Positions 26,348-35,003 of a DNA stretch of 64,000 nucleotides are shown here, piece after piece. The notes beneath the pieces are model-generated. The model was given only the letters and a program-made list of their open reading frames with translations. It was not told the DNA's origin and did no database searches. Source of the DNA: Veillonella tobetsuensis (lineage in GTDB: Bacteria; Bacillota; Negativicutes; Veillonellales; Veillonellaceae). The stretch spans positions 107,037-171,036 of the forward strand of contig NZ_BBXI01000003.1 in the NCBI RefSeq assembly GCF_001078375.1. The letters run 5' to 3'. The translations under genes were made by a program, and so were the position numbers. Positions within the stretch are counted from its first letter, which is position 1, and each line of letters starts with the position of its first letter.

Positions 26348-27445
26348 ATGAATATAAAAAACTATAAGAAACAAATTATAGCATGTGCTATTGCAGCCTG
26401 TGTAGGTATCGGCGGTGGTTATTATTTATTTGGTACTCCAGCAGGCCACCAGCAAACTGTAGTGTCAGAGAATACCAAACAAACTAAGCCACTAACAGAA
26501 TCTCGAAATACTTATGTTGTACAGGCGGCTAAAAAATCAGGCCCTGCCGTAGTTGGTATTACAACACAGGTATTCCAAAAGGATATCTTTAATCGTACTA
26601 TTTATGCAGGTGAAGGCGTTGGCTCTGGCGTTTTAATCGATAATGAAGGTCATATTGTTACCAATAACCATGTTGTGGCAGGTGCTAAAAATGGGGAAGT
26701 TACAGTTTCCTTGTCTGATGGATCTACTGTAACAGGTACCGTTATAGGCACAGATTCACAAACAGATTTGGCCGTTGTAAAAATTACGGCGCCAAAGAAC
26801 ATTCAACCTATTACTATAGGTGATTCGGATTCCTTACAAGTAGGTGAACCTGCCATTGCTATCGGCAATCCATTAGGTTTAGAGTTTAAAGGTTCTGTAA
26901 CATCTGGCGTGATCAGTGCCTTGGCACGTACCATTGACGATCAAGGACAACGTTTTCCATTGATTCAAACTGATGCCGCTATTAATCCAGGTAACTCTGG
27001 TGGTGCATTACTCAATGCGGATGGCGAGCTCATTGGCATCAATAGCTCTAAAATTTCTAAGGAAGGCGTTGAGGGGATGGGCTTTGCTATTCCTATTAAT
27101 TCTGCTAAGTCTATTATCGACTCTATCATCAAGAATGGTAAGGTAATCCGTCCATATTTAGGAATATGGGCTGTGGATCGTCAAACAGCAGCTCGCAATA
27201 ATGTAAGCTATGAAGGAGAAGGCCTTCTTATTGTACAATTGGATCCTACCGGTCCTGTGGCTCGAGCTGGTATTGTAGAAGGTGATACGATTGCTCAAAT
27301 CGATGGTAAGAATGTAAGTACATTAATCGAATTGAAAGAGCAAATTGATGCCAAGAGCCCTGGTGATACAATTTTAGTATCTTATACTCATAATGGTAAA
27401 ATGAAGAGCGCTCAGGTAAAATTAGGACAAGCCTCTACAAATTAA
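26348..27445 (+). CDS. htrA: HtrA/DegP-like serine protease with one PDZ domain
   Basis: A 365-residue envelope protease with an N-terminal membrane anchor (about 10-28). Catalytic residues are His in VTNNHVVAG, Asp in DSQTDLAVVKI and Ser in NPGNSGGALLN. One PDZ domain occupies about 265-360 (YLGIWAV, GPVARAGIVEGDTIAQIDGK). It degrades misfolded envelope proteins. CAGGAG lies before the start. It follows a two-component system and RNA A, which may take part in its control. Confidence 0.94.
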   Translation: MNIKNYKKQIIACAIAACVGIGGGYYLFGTPAGHQQTVVSENTKQTKPLTESRNTYVVQAAKKSGPAVVGITTQVFQKDIFNRTIYAGEGVGSGVLIDNEGHIVTNNHVVAGAKNGEVTVSLSDGSTVTGTVIGTDSQTDLAVVKITAPKNIQPITIGDSDSLQVGEPAIAIGNPLGLEFKGSVTSGVISALARTIDDQGQRFPLIQTDAAINPGNSGGALLNADGELIGINSSKISKEGVEGMGFAIPINSAKSIIDSIIKNGKVIRPYLGIWAVDRQTAARNNVSYEGEGLLIVQLDPTGPVARAGIVEGDTIAQIDGKNVSTLIELKEQIDAKSPGDTILVSYTHNGKMKSAQVKLGQASTN

Positions 27446-27494
27446 TTAATAGATGTGTATTTACATTAGAAAATTGAATTTAATCTAACATGTT

Positions 27495-27562
27495 AAAACC
27501 CTTTCAATTCATGAAACACTTTATAATAGGTGTGTTTTTAGAGATATTGAAAGGGTTTTATA
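27495..27562 (+). terminator. Intrinsic terminator after htrA
   Basis: AAAACCCTTTCAAT pairs with ATTGAAAGGGTTTT; an inner AAACAC/GTGTTT stem extends it. Confidence 0.85.
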
Positions 27563-27582
27563 TTGTATAAAACATTTTTTTA

Positions 27583-27620
27583 CAAGGTACCTTGCAATTC
27601 GAGGTACCTTGTGTTATTAT
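27583..27620 (+). promoter_or_regulatory. padR promoter with overlapping paired palindromes
   Basis: TTGCAA (27592-27597), 17 bases, TATTAT (27615-27620). The palindrome CAAGGTACCTTG (27583-27594) overlaps the -35 element, and a near copy CGAGGTACCTTG (27600-27611) fills the spacer. This is the geometry of an autorepressor operator. Confidence 0.7.
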
Positions 27621-27696
27621 GTATTTGTCAGTACATGATAGTGACCGTAAGAGAGCTTTCACATTGGCAGGTAGGCACAGCCTAAAGGGAGGAACT

Positions 27697-28026
27697 ATGC
27701 AAGTTCAATTAAAAAAAGGTGTTATGGATATGCTTGTGCTAGCACTATTAACACAAAGTGATCGCTATGGATATGAAATCGTAAGCACTATTTCAGAATA
27801 CATTGAAATTTCAGAAGGAACTATATATCCATTATTTAATAGATTGAAAAAAGAAAAGTATGTTGAAACGTATTTGAAAGAGTCGTCCACAGGGCCATCT
27901 CGAAAATATTATCACATCACGGCAAACGGCCGTGTAGCATACAATCAGATGCGCCAAGAATGGGATGAATTTTCTAGTGTCATCAATATCCTGTTGAAAG
28001 GAGTCGACTATAATGGACAAAAATAG
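27697..28026 (+). CDS. PadR-family transcriptional regulator
   Basis: A 109-residue winged-helix protein. MQVQLKKGVMDMLVLALL, the YGYEIV helix and EGTIYPLFNRLKKEKYVE match the PadR pattern. The start at 27697 follows GGGAGGA; longer upstream frames would read through the promoter. It overlaps the DUF1700 gene by 14 bases, a common PadR arrangement, and probably represses its own operon through the palindromes at 27583-27611. Confidence 0.92.
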   Translation: MQVQLKKGVMDMLVLALLTQSDRYGYEIVSTISEYIEISEGTIYPLFNRLKKEKYVETYLKESSTGPSRKYYHITANGRVAYNQMRQEWDEFSSVINILLKGVDYNGQK

Positions 28027-28588
28027 CTTTTTAGAGGCATTGCGCAATATTTTTAAAAAGGCGCACGTTGCCGATGTAGAGAGTATTATAGAGGTTTATG
28101 AGGAACACTTTGCCGTAGGTTATGAAAAAGGCCTTACAGATAGTGAAATCATTAAATCGTTAGGTACTCCAGAGGAAATTTATGCATCCTATGTAGATGC
28201 AGGCATTATTACAGATACATTAGGCCAAGATGGTGGTGACAGTAAATCTGTAAATATGCAAGAAATTTATGCTAGATTTGATGACTACAAAGAGCGTTTA
28301 TTGCCGCAGTTGCCAGGAATGGCTAAAAAAGCATCTAAAACCTTACTATCCATCGGTAGTGGTTTATCATATATTGTGGGGGTTCTTATATTTATTATTA
28401 CGCCGGCAATCCTGTATTTATTAGGTAGCTCTTGGCAACCATTCGAGAATGTAACGGCATTTCCTGCATTATCATTGGTAACTTTAGTGGCACTTGGTGG
28501 TGTAGGTCTCTTTGGGGGCCTTACATGTATCTTTATTGGTATTGAACTTCGTGGTGTACGCGAACGTTATTTCAGCAATGTAGATTAA
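28013..28588 (+). CDS. DUF1700 (HAAS domain) membrane protein
   Basis: A 191-residue protein with an N-terminal HAAS-like helical domain (FLEALRNIFKKAHVADVESIIEVYEEHF... SLGTPEEIYASYV) and two hydrophobic segments (about 120-145 and 158-180). Such proteins are regularly coded beside PadR regulators and are thought to link the membrane with regulator activity. Exact role unknown. Confidence 0.85.
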   Translation: MDKNSFLEALRNIFKKAHVADVESIIEVYEEHFAVGYEKGLTDSEIIKSLGTPEEIYASYVDAGIITDTLGQDGGDSKSVNMQEIYARFDDYKERLLPQLPGMAKKASKTLLSIGSGLSYIVGVLIFIITPAILYLLGSSWQPFENVTAFPALSLVTLVALGGVGLFGGLTCIFIGIELRGVRERYFSNVD

Positions 28589-28597
28589 GGAGGACCT

Positions 28598-28999
28598 ATG
28601 AGACGAATTATAATTGCTGCCATTCTAACTGTAATCAGTGCTGTAGGGGTAGGTACATCCTTTGCTGTAAATGATTTACCAAATTTTGGTGAATGGATGA
28701 AAACCAATGAACAACAGTTCAGAAAAACACATAGACATGATGGTCCTAATATGCATATGAATCAACATATGATGGATGGAAATAATAAAATGATGCCTCA
28801 AGATGGTATGGGGCCAAATAATGGTCAACATATGTACCAAAATTGTCAAAACCAAATGATGCCTCAAGATGGTATGGGACGAAATAATGGTCAGTATATG
28901 CATCAAAATGGTCAAATGCCTCCACAAGGCCAATCTGGTCAAATAGGGCAACAAGGTCAACCTGGTCAAATGCCTCAAGGGGGGGCAACCAAATGGTAA
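28598..28999 (+). CDS. Exported Met/Gln/Asn-rich repeat protein with a G-tract frameshift
   Basis: As written, 133 residues with a signal peptide (about 1-24, SFAVND). The body is rich in Met, Gln, Asn and His and carries a 66-base tandem repeat (starting 28790 and 28856; MMPQDGMG...NNGQ). Seven G residues at 28979-28985 send the frame to an early TAA. With six G the same composition continues (QPNGNVPQPSVEQG...) to a TAG at 29052-29054. The tract may be phase-variable or a sequencing slip. Third gene of the padR operon. A metal- or envelope-related role is a guess from composition. Confidence 0.7.
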   Translation: MRRIIIAAILTVISAVGVGTSFAVNDLPNFGEWMKTNEQQFRKTHRHDGPNMHMNQHMMDGNNKMMPQDGMGPNNGQHMYQNCQNQMMPQDGMGRNNGQYMHQNGQMPPQGQSGQIGQQGQPGQMPQGGATKW

Positions 29000-29061
29000 T
29001 GTGCCTCAACCATCTGTGGAACAAGGTGCATCACAGACTACTCAAAATCAATAGTATTTTA

Positions 29062-29228
29062 TTGATTCTTTTCTCTCACAACACTTTTAGAGCGCGTGGT
29101 CATGAAAGTGCATTCATGGCCACCGTAGAGCCATACACTCTACGTGATACATATGTATCAGAATCTCTCTCTTACACACAATAACTACACACAAGCAAAA
29201 AGAGCTCCTCAGTGAAGGAGCTCTTTTT
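29062..29228 (+). ncRNA. Predicted structured small RNA with exposed CUCUCUC tracts (RNA B)
   Basis: GATTCT (29064-29069) pairs with AGAATC (29160-29165) and encloses three hairpins: GTGGTCATGAA/TTCATGGCCAC (29096-29106, 29113-29123), CGTAGAG/CTCTACG (29124-29130, 29138-29144) and GATAC/GTATC (29146-29150, 29155-29159). Pyrimidine tracts CTCTC (about 29073) and TCTCTCTC (29165-29172) are unpaired. A strong terminator ends it. The promoter is less clear than for RNA A. No reading frame. It could also be a 3'-UTR RNA of the padR operon. Confidence 0.62.
29197..29228. terminator. Bidirectional terminator between RNA B and pyrE
   Basis: AAAAAGAGCTCCT (29197-29209) pairs with AGGAGCTCTTTTT (29216-29228); T-runs exist on both strands. 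Confidence 0.93.
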
Positions 29229-29244
29229 GTATCTGTTTATAATT

Positions 29245-29832
29245 TTATTTAATGTGTTTAGAACCGCGTTCTGTCATAGCTACGCCATCTTTACAAAGAG
29301 GGCATTCCTCTGGCTTGTATGTTGGAACTTCAAGGTTGAGTAATGCTTGTACCTTTTCGTTTGGTACGCCAAATTCGGCTTTGCCGCCAGAGCGGTTAAC
29401 AAGAAGACCTACGCCTACGATTTCACCACCGGATTGGTTCACTACGTTAACAACTTCTTGTACGGAACCACCAGTAGTTACAATGTCCTCAACGATGAGT
29501 ACGCGTGTACCTGGTTCAATCTTAAAACCGCGACGCAATGTCATAACGCCTTTTTCACGTTCTGTGAAAATAGCGCGAGTACCCAATTCTTTACCAACTT
29601 CGTGAGCCAATAAGATACCACCAGTCATAGGTCCAATAACGAGTTCTACATTTTGATCGCGGAAGCGTTCAGCTAACTCTTTACACAATGTTTCAGTGTA
29701 CTTTGGATGTTGTAATACATTGAATTTTTCAACGTACATTGGGCTATGCAGACCAGAAGTCAATAAGAAATGACCTTCTAAAATTGCTTGGGTATCGATA
29801 AGTAATTGTTTTACTTCTTGTTCTGACATCAT
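29245..29832 (-). CDS. pyrE: Orotate phosphoribosyltransferase
   Basis: 195 residues; transfers ribose-phosphate from PRPP to orotate in UMP synthesis. The PRPP-binding motif is VLIVEDIVTTGGSV, with GPMTGGILLAHEVG and FTEREKG upstream. The C-terminal stretch with CPLCKDG is slightly longer than minimal PyrE and could bind a metal. It overlaps the end of pyrF (ATGA), so the two are translated together. Confidence 0.95.
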   Translation of the reverse strand: MMSEQEVKQLLIDTQAILEGHFLLTSGLHSPMYVEKFNVLQHPKYTETLCKELAERFRDQNVELVIGPMTGGILLAHEVGKELGTRAIFTEREKGVMTLRRGFKIEPGTRVLIVEDIVTTGGSVQEVVNVVNQSGGEIVGVGLLVNRSGGKAEFGVPNEKVQALLNLEVPTYKPEECPLCKDGVAMTERGSKHIK

Positions 29833-30548
29833 TTGGATACACTCTCCATTTCTTCAATAATCAAGCGCACAGCTTCTTGTGGGTTATCCGCTTGTGTAAT
29901 CGGTCGGCCAATAACGAGGCGAGATGCGCCATCTTGTAACGCACTCGATGGTGTAGCGATGCGTTTTTGGTCATTTGTGGCTGCAAAGGATGGGCGAATA
30001 CCAGGCGTAACGATAAGGAACTCTGATCCGCAGGCATCGCGAATCATCCTAGCCTCTAAAGCGGAACATACAACACCGTCCATACCAGATTCTTTTGCTA
30101 GTTTAGCAAGGCGAATTACTTGGTCTGCAATTGGTAATTGACCGCCAATAGATGTCCAAGATTCGTCATCAAAGCTCGTTAAAACGGTAATAGCCAATAG
30201 TTTTGGACGTTCGATGCCTAGTTTTTCAGCGCTTTCACGAGCAGCCTCAGCGGCAGCTTTCATCATTATAGGGCCACCTTGACCGTGAATGGTAATTAAA
30301 TTGGCGCCTAAACGAGTAAGGGAAGATACGCCATGGGCCACCGTATTAGGAATATCATGTAATTTCAAATCGAGAAATACATGCTTGCCGTGCTCTTGCA
30401 AATAGCGAACCGTTTGGTCCCCTTCGGCGTAGAATAATTCCATCCCCACCTTGTAGAAACTAACGGAATCCCCTAGTGAGGACACGATAGATTTCATCGC
30501 ATCCATTGTGGATACGTCGAGGGCGACGATTAATCTGTCATCTGCCAT
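29829..30548 (-). CDS. pyrF: Orotidine 5'-phosphate decarboxylase
   Basis: 239 residues, final step of UMP synthesis. The active-site motif FLDLKLHDIPNTVAHG carries the Asp-Lys-Asp array, and the phosphate-binding LIVTPGIRP and VIGRPITQADNP are present. GGAGG precedes the start. Only pyrF and pyrE are here; other pyr genes must lie elsewhere. Confidence 0.96.
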   Translation of the reverse strand: MADDRLIVALDVSTMDAMKSIVSSLGDSVSFYKVGMELFYAEGDQTVRYLQEHGKHVFLDLKLHDIPNTVAHGVSSLTRLGANLITIHGQGGPIMMKAAAEAARESAEKLGIERPKLLAITVLTSFDDESWTSIGGQLPIADQVIRLAKLAKESGMDGVVCSALEARMIRDACGSEFLIVTPGIRPSFAATNDQKRIATPSSALQDGASRLVIGRPITQADNPQEAVRLIIEEMESVSK

Positions 30549-30779
30549 GTTATAACCTCCATAGTACTTATATATCTAAATAATTTTCACATAGAATGGG
30601 GCGTCCTGTCAATGAAAATCCAATGTGAAAGTATACATAAGAACGGCTTTTGTACATCGATTTTCTTCACGTTCATGATATAATAAATAAAGAAGTGAAG
30701 ATGATTCCTAATACGAGTTGATATATGTATATCGGATTTATTTATATAATTTATTGTTAGTAGCTAAGAAAGGATAACC

Positions 30780-31409
30780 ATGTTAGATTTTGTAGCATTG
30801 GATTTTGAAACAGCTAATAAATATAAAAATAGTGCCTGTTCCTTAGCGGTTATTACCGTAGAAAATGGACAGATTACAAAAAAAGCATATAGTCTTATTA
30901 AACCACCGTTTATGTCCTTTGATCCTGAGTGTATTGAGATTCATGGTATTGAACCTAATGAGGTAATACATGAGAAAACATTTGATCAATTATGGCCTAC
31001 TATTTACGAGAATCATTTGAAGGGGAAAATCATGATTGCTCACAATGCTAAATTCGATATGAATGTATTGCGTGCTACTCTTGATTACTATAAAATTCCT
31101 TGGCCAGAACTCGATTATGCATGTACTGTAAAAATCTCTCGTGCCGTATGGCCTGATTTGGTAAATCATAAATTAAATACTATGGCAGCGTACCTAGGTG
31201 TAGAATTTAAGCATCATTATGCATTAGATGATGCAGAAACATGTGCTAAGGTCGCTATTGAGGCCGCTCGTTTGAAAGGCGCTAATTCATTGCCAGAGTT
31301 GCTTTCAAAAACAGGTGTACCGCTCGAGCCATTTATCGATGAAAAGAATAAGGCAGCACAGGCAGAGCTTCATAAAGCACCAGAACCAGAGCAAATGTCA
31401 TTTTTCTAA
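30780..31409 (+). CDS. DEDDh 3'-5' exonuclease (DNA polymerase III epsilon-like)
   Basis: A 209-residue nuclease. Exo I is LDFETANKYK, Exo II lies in IAHNAKFDMNVLR, and Exo III in HHYALDDAETCAKVA. The short C-terminal tail has a QMSFF end, close to a clamp-binding peptide. It is probably a stand-alone proofreading or repair exonuclease rather than the main epsilon subunit. AAAGGA lies upstream of the start. Confidence 0.88.
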   Translation: MLDFVALDFETANKYKNSACSLAVITVENGQITKKAYSLIKPPFMSFDPECIEIHGIEPNEVIHEKTFDQLWPTIYENHLKGKIMIAHNAKFDMNVLRATLDYYKIPWPELDYACTVKISRAVWPDLVNHKLNTMAAYLGVEFKHHYALDDAETCAKVAIEAARLKGANSLPELLSKTGVPLEPFIDEKNKAAQAELHKAPEPEQMSFF

Positions 31410-31479
31410 ATATGGCTTAGTTCGAAATACAAATTAATGATGAACCGTATAGTGTAATAGATTGTTTTGGGAGGTTATT

Positions 31480-32142
31480 ATGCTAGGTAAAGAATTATTG
31501 ACATATGTTGATCATACATTGTTAAACCCCATTGCTACATGGGAGGAAATTAAGGTCGTTTGTGAAGATGCACTAGCATATCATACAGCGTCTGTATGTA
31601 TTCCACCGGACTTTGTAGCATCTGCGCATAATGCATATCCAGATTTAACTGTGTGTACCGTTGTAGGTTTTCCTTTGGGATACCAAACTACAGAAGCCAA
31701 GGTGGCAGAAACTAAACAAGCTATTGAAGAAGGTGCTTCGGAAATCGACATGGTAATCAACTTAGGTGATGTTAAACAAGGTGATTACCATGCTATAACC
31801 GAGGAGATTAAGGCACTTAAAGCCATATGTGGAGAGAAAATATTGAAGGTCATCATAGAGGCTTGCTCCTTAACAAAGGATGAAAAAGTAGAATTGTGCC
31901 ACTGTGTGACTGAAGGTGGTGCAGACTTCATTAAGACATCGACTGGATTTGGTAGTGGTGGCGCTACCTTAGAAGATGTGCAATTATTTAAAAAGCATAT
32001 TGGGCCACATGTACAAATAAAGGCGGCTGGCGGTATTCGTTCCGTTGAGGCTATGAAGGCTTATATCGAGGCTGGATGCACACGTATTGGGGCTAGTGCG
32101 GCAGTGGGGCTATTACAAAATCGATTGGATGAACAAGTATAG
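31480..32142 (+). CDS. deoC: Deoxyribose-phosphate aldolase
   Basis: 220 residues; cleaves deoxyribose 5-phosphate to acetaldehyde and glyceraldehyde 3-phosphate. Motifs are VDHTLLNP, EIDMVINLG, the Schiff-base lysine in DFIKTSTGFGSGGA and KAAGGIRS. ATG 31480 follows GGGAGG. It forms a nucleoside salvage cluster with the pdp and cdd genes. Confidence 0.96.
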   Translation: MLGKELLTYVDHTLLNPIATWEEIKVVCEDALAYHTASVCIPPDFVASAHNAYPDLTVCTVVGFPLGYQTTEAKVAETKQAIEEGASEIDMVINLGDVKQGDYHAITEEIKALKAICGEKILKVIIEACSLTKDEKVELCHCVTEGGADFIKTSTGFGSGGATLEDVQLFKKHIGPHVQIKAAGGIRSVEAMKAYIEAGCTRIGASAAVGLLQNRLDEQV

Positions 32143-32171
32143 ATTGTTTAGCCATGTACTGTATAGAAAGG

Positions 32172-32216
32172 GGGCTGTACCGAATTTAAAATAAGCTATT
32201 TCGGTACAGCCCTTTA
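32172..32216 (+). terminator. Intrinsic terminator between deoC and pdp
   Basis: GGGCTGTACCGAA pairs with TTCGGTACAGCCC, then TTTA. It may only partly stop transcription into pdp. Confidence 0.8.
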
Positions 32217-32226
32217 TAGGTGAACT

Positions 32227-33528
32227 ATGAGAATGTATGATGTGATACTCAAAAAACGACAAGGTATTGAGTTAACTGACTCTGAATTACAATGGCTTAT
32301 ACATGGTTATGTAGCGGGTGATATTCCAGACTACCAAATGAGTGCCTTTTTGATGGCTGTCATATTTAAGGGCATGACACCAAAGGAGCTAGGGGCTTTC
32401 ACTATGGCTATGGCATATTCTGGTGATATGGTTGATTTATCGGCTATTAAGGGAATCAAGGTAGACAAGCATAGCACTGGAGGTGTAGGTGATAAAACAA
32501 CACTTGTCATCGCATCCTTGGTTGCAGCCTGTGGAGGTGTGGTGGCTAAGATGTCTGGTCGTGGCCTTGGTCATACGGGTGGCACCATTGATAAAATGGA
32601 GTCTATACCTGGTCTTAGAACAGAGCTTTCAGAGGAGGAATTTAGAAATCAAGTCAACAATATTGGCGTTGCTGTAATTGGTCAATCCAGTAATATTGCA
32701 CCAGCCGATAAAAAAATTTATGCACTTCGAGATGTAACGGCTACGGTGGATAGTATTCCTCTTATTGCATCTTCGATTATGAGTAAGAAGCTCGCTTCTG
32801 GGGCAGATGCTATTTTATTAGATGTTAAGGTCGGTAGTGGTGCATTTATGAAAACTATCGATGATGCTCGCTTACTCGCGCAGGCAATGGTGGATATCGG
32901 TAACGCTAATGGTCGTATTGTGAAGGCTGTTATTACAGATATGGATCGACCATTGGGGCAGGCCATCGGAAATGCTTTGGAAATTGCAGAGGTGATTCAA
33001 ACCTTGAAGGGACGTGGACCTCAAGATTTAACACACGAATGCCTTGTGATGGCGACCCATTTATTAGTGATGAGTGAAAAGGGCGATTATGACAACTGCT
33101 ATTCTATGGTGCAGACGGCATTGCAAAATGGAGCTGGTTTGGCTAAGTTGCGAGAACTCATCGTGGCACAAGGTGGAAAAGGTCAAGTTGTAGATGATAC
33201 TTCTCTATTAGGGTCCGCTCGATTTACCTATGATATTAGGGCCTCTAAGGCAGGCTATATCGCTCATATGAATACGGAGGATTGTGGTATTGCATCTGTT
33301 ATGCTTGGTGCTGGTCGTATTGTGAAAGATGGCCCTATTGATATGACAGCAGGGATTGTGATGCATAAGAAAACTGGTGATGCTGTTGTAGCAGGTGATG
33401 TGCTTGCCACCTTGTATGCTAATGATGAAAGTCTGTTTGAGGGAGCCGAAAAGGCCTACGTACAAGCCCTTACAATAGGTACAGAAGCATCTACTATTGG
33501 TGAGACTATACTTGGTTTTGTAGAATAG
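32227..33528 (+). CDS. pdp: Pyrimidine-nucleoside phosphorylase
   Basis: 433 residues; phosphorolysis of thymidine, uridine and deoxyuridine. The family signature KVDKHSTGGVGDKTTL and the following MSGRGLGHTGGTIDKMES are intact. The C-terminal domain ends GETILGFVE. AGGTGA precedes the start; an in-frame ATG two codons later is also possible. Eight bases before cdd. It supplies deoxyribose 1-phosphate toward DeoC after a mutase step coded elsewhere. Confidence 0.95.
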   Translation: MRMYDVILKKRQGIELTDSELQWLIHGYVAGDIPDYQMSAFLMAVIFKGMTPKELGAFTMAMAYSGDMVDLSAIKGIKVDKHSTGGVGDKTTLVIASLVAACGGVVAKMSGRGLGHTGGTIDKMESIPGLRTELSEEEFRNQVNNIGVAVIGQSSNIAPADKKIYALRDVTATVDSIPLIASSIMSKKLASGADAILLDVKVGSGAFMKTIDDARLLAQAMVDIGNANGRIVKAVITDMDRPLGQAIGNALEIAEVIQTLKGRGPQDLTHECLVMATHLLVMSEKGDYDNCYSMVQTALQNGAGLAKLRELIVAQGGKGQVVDDTSLLGSARFTYDIRASKAGYIAHMNTEDCGIASVMLGAGRIVKDGPIDMTAGIVMHKKTGDAVVAGDVLATLYANDESLFEGAEKAYVQALTIGTEASTIGETILGFVE

Positions 33529-33536
33529 GAGGGCTT

Positions 33537-33932
33537 ATGATAGAACAAGAGTTACAGAAATTAATTCAAGCTGCCATAGAGACGCGTAAACAGTCCTATA
33601 GTCCGTATTCTAATTTTGCCGTAGGGGCCGCTGTTTTAAGCAATGATGGATACATCTATGGAGGCTGTAATATTGAAAATGCATCCTATGGGCTCACAAA
33701 TTGTGCTGAACGAACTGCTATATTTAATGCTGTGTCCGATGGGAAACGAAACATATCTGCCATTGCAGTTGTGGCGGATACGGACAGGCCTTGCTCGCCT
33801 TGTGGCGCATGTCGTCAAGTCATTGGAGAGTTCAAGATACCTTGTATTATCATGGCAAATTTAAAAGGAGAGTATAAGACGGTTACTCTAGAAGAATTAC
33901 TGCCCTTTAGTTTCTCAAACACAGATTTATAA
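33537..33932 (+). CDS. cdd: Cytidine deaminase
   Basis: 131 residues; deaminates cytidine and deoxycytidine. Zinc ligands are in NCAERTAIF and PCSPCGACRQV, with the substrate-binding GGCNIENASYG. GGAGGGC precedes ATG. It feeds uridine to the adjacent phosphorylase. Confidence 0.97.
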   Translation: MIEQELQKLIQAAIETRKQSYSPYSNFAVGAAVLSNDGYIYGGCNIENASYGLTNCAERTAIFNAVSDGKRNISAIAVVADTDRPCSPCGACRQVIGEFKIPCIIMANLKGEYKTVTLEELLPFSFSNTDL

Positions 33933-33994
33933 GAATGACTGGAGTTTCTTTTACCTTAGTAGAATGGTATAGAATTAAGTTTTATAAGCAAAAG

Positions 33995-34033
33995 AAAAAG
34001 GCTGGAGCACGTTGTAGTGGCTCCAGCCTTTTG
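33995..34033. terminator. Bidirectional terminator between cdd and metQ
   Basis: AAAAAGGCTGGAGC pairs with GCTCCAGCCTTTT between the two convergent genes. Confidence 0.88.
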
Positions 34034-34043
34034 ATATGTAATC

Positions 34044-34865
34044 TTAGAAAGCAGGTAAGATAGCACCTTGGTATTTATCTTGAATGAATTTTTTGATTTC
34101 AGGGCTATGAAGAGCAGCCATTAATTTTTGGATGCGAGGGTCATTTTCATTGCCTTTAAGAACAGTTACGATATTTACATAAGGGGAATCGTTAGCTTCG
34201 ATGAATAATGCATCTTTAGCAGGGTTAAGATTTGCATTCAATGCAAAGTTAGTATTAACAGCTGCTAAAGCAACATCGTCAAGAGAGCGAGGTACTTGTG
34301 CTGCTTCCAATTCTACAAATTCGTAACCATTAGGGTTAGTAGCAATATCTTGTACAGTGGATAAGATATTATTGGAGTCTTTCAATGTGATAAGACCAGC
34401 TTTTTGCAATAACAACAATGCACGACCGCCATTTGTAGGGTCATTAGGAATAGCGATTTTAGCGCCTTTAGGAAGATCTTTTAAATCTTTGATTTGACGG
34501 GAATATAAGCCCATTGGTTCAAGATGAACACCACCCACAGATACTAGAGGAAGGTTATGTGCTTTCGCAAATTCGTCCATGTATGGCACATGTTGGAAGA
34601 AGTTAGCGTCGATTTCTTTATCACCCAATGCTAGATTTGGTGTATTGTAATCAGTGAATTCTGTGATTTTTAATTCAACACCTTCTTTTGCTAAGATTGG
34701 TTTTACTTGTTCTAAGATTTCCGCATGTGGTACTGCAGTAGCACCAATTTTTAATACTTGTTTGTCACCGCTGCTAGCCGCTTTATTATTATCGCTGCCG
34801 CAACCTGCGATTAATAGCGCACCGCCGAGAACGACTGTAGCCGCTAATGCTAAAAATTTGTTCAT
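34044..34865 (-). CDS. metQ: Methionine ABC transporter substrate-binding lipoprotein
   Basis: 273 residues with lipobox LIAGCGSD at about residue 22. The NlpA/MetQ fold is marked by KIGATAVPHAEIL, ITEFTDYNTPNLAL, ANFFQHVPYMDEF and IPNDPTNGGRAL. It binds methionine for the MetNI transporter, whose genes are 12 kb away (46683-48363). Ribosome binding site AAAAGGAGAG. A palindrome at 34965-34979 matches one upstream of the dat-metNI operon. No SAM riboswitch or T-box was seen upstream. Confidence 0.92.
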   Translation of the reverse strand: MNKFLALAATVVLGGALLIAGCGSDNNKAASSGDKQVLKIGATAVPHAEILEQVKPILAKEGVELKITEFTDYNTPNLALGDKEIDANFFQHVPYMDEFAKAHNLPLVSVGGVHLEPMGLYSRQIKDLKDLPKGAKIAIPNDPTNGGRALLLLQKAGLITLKDSNNILSTVQDIATNPNGYEFVELEAAQVPRSLDDVALAAVNTNFALNANLNPAKDALFIEANDSPYVNIVTVLKGNENDPRIQKLMAALHSPEIKKFIQDKYQGAILPAF

Positions 34866-34964
34866 ACAAACACTCTCCTTTTCGAGAAAATTAAATGTAA
34901 TTTAATAAACTTATAGTACTAAAATATTTCCTATTCTGCAACTATGTATTATTGGCGGTTATCC

Positions 34965-34979
34965 ATAACTAAAAGTTAT
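34965..34979 (-). promoter_or_regulatory. LysR-type dyad upstream of metQ
   Basis: ATAACTAAAAGTTAT is a 15-base dyad with the T-N11-A pattern of LysR-family sites, about 100 bases before metQ. Flanks CC and GGG match the copy at 45605-45619. Confidence 0.5.
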
Positions 34980-35003
34980 AGGGCTCATTATAGGTAAAAG
35001 TAA

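Noticed and set aside
28676..29024. Minus-strand His/Ile-rich reading frames opposite the repeat protein
   Set aside because: They mirror the Met/Asn/Gln repeat codons of the plus-strand gene and have no start signals.
34866..35003. Possible SAM riboswitch or T-box upstream of metQ
   Set aside because: No conserved SAM-riboswitch core or T-box AGGGTGG-type sequence was seen; only the LysR-like dyad stands out.
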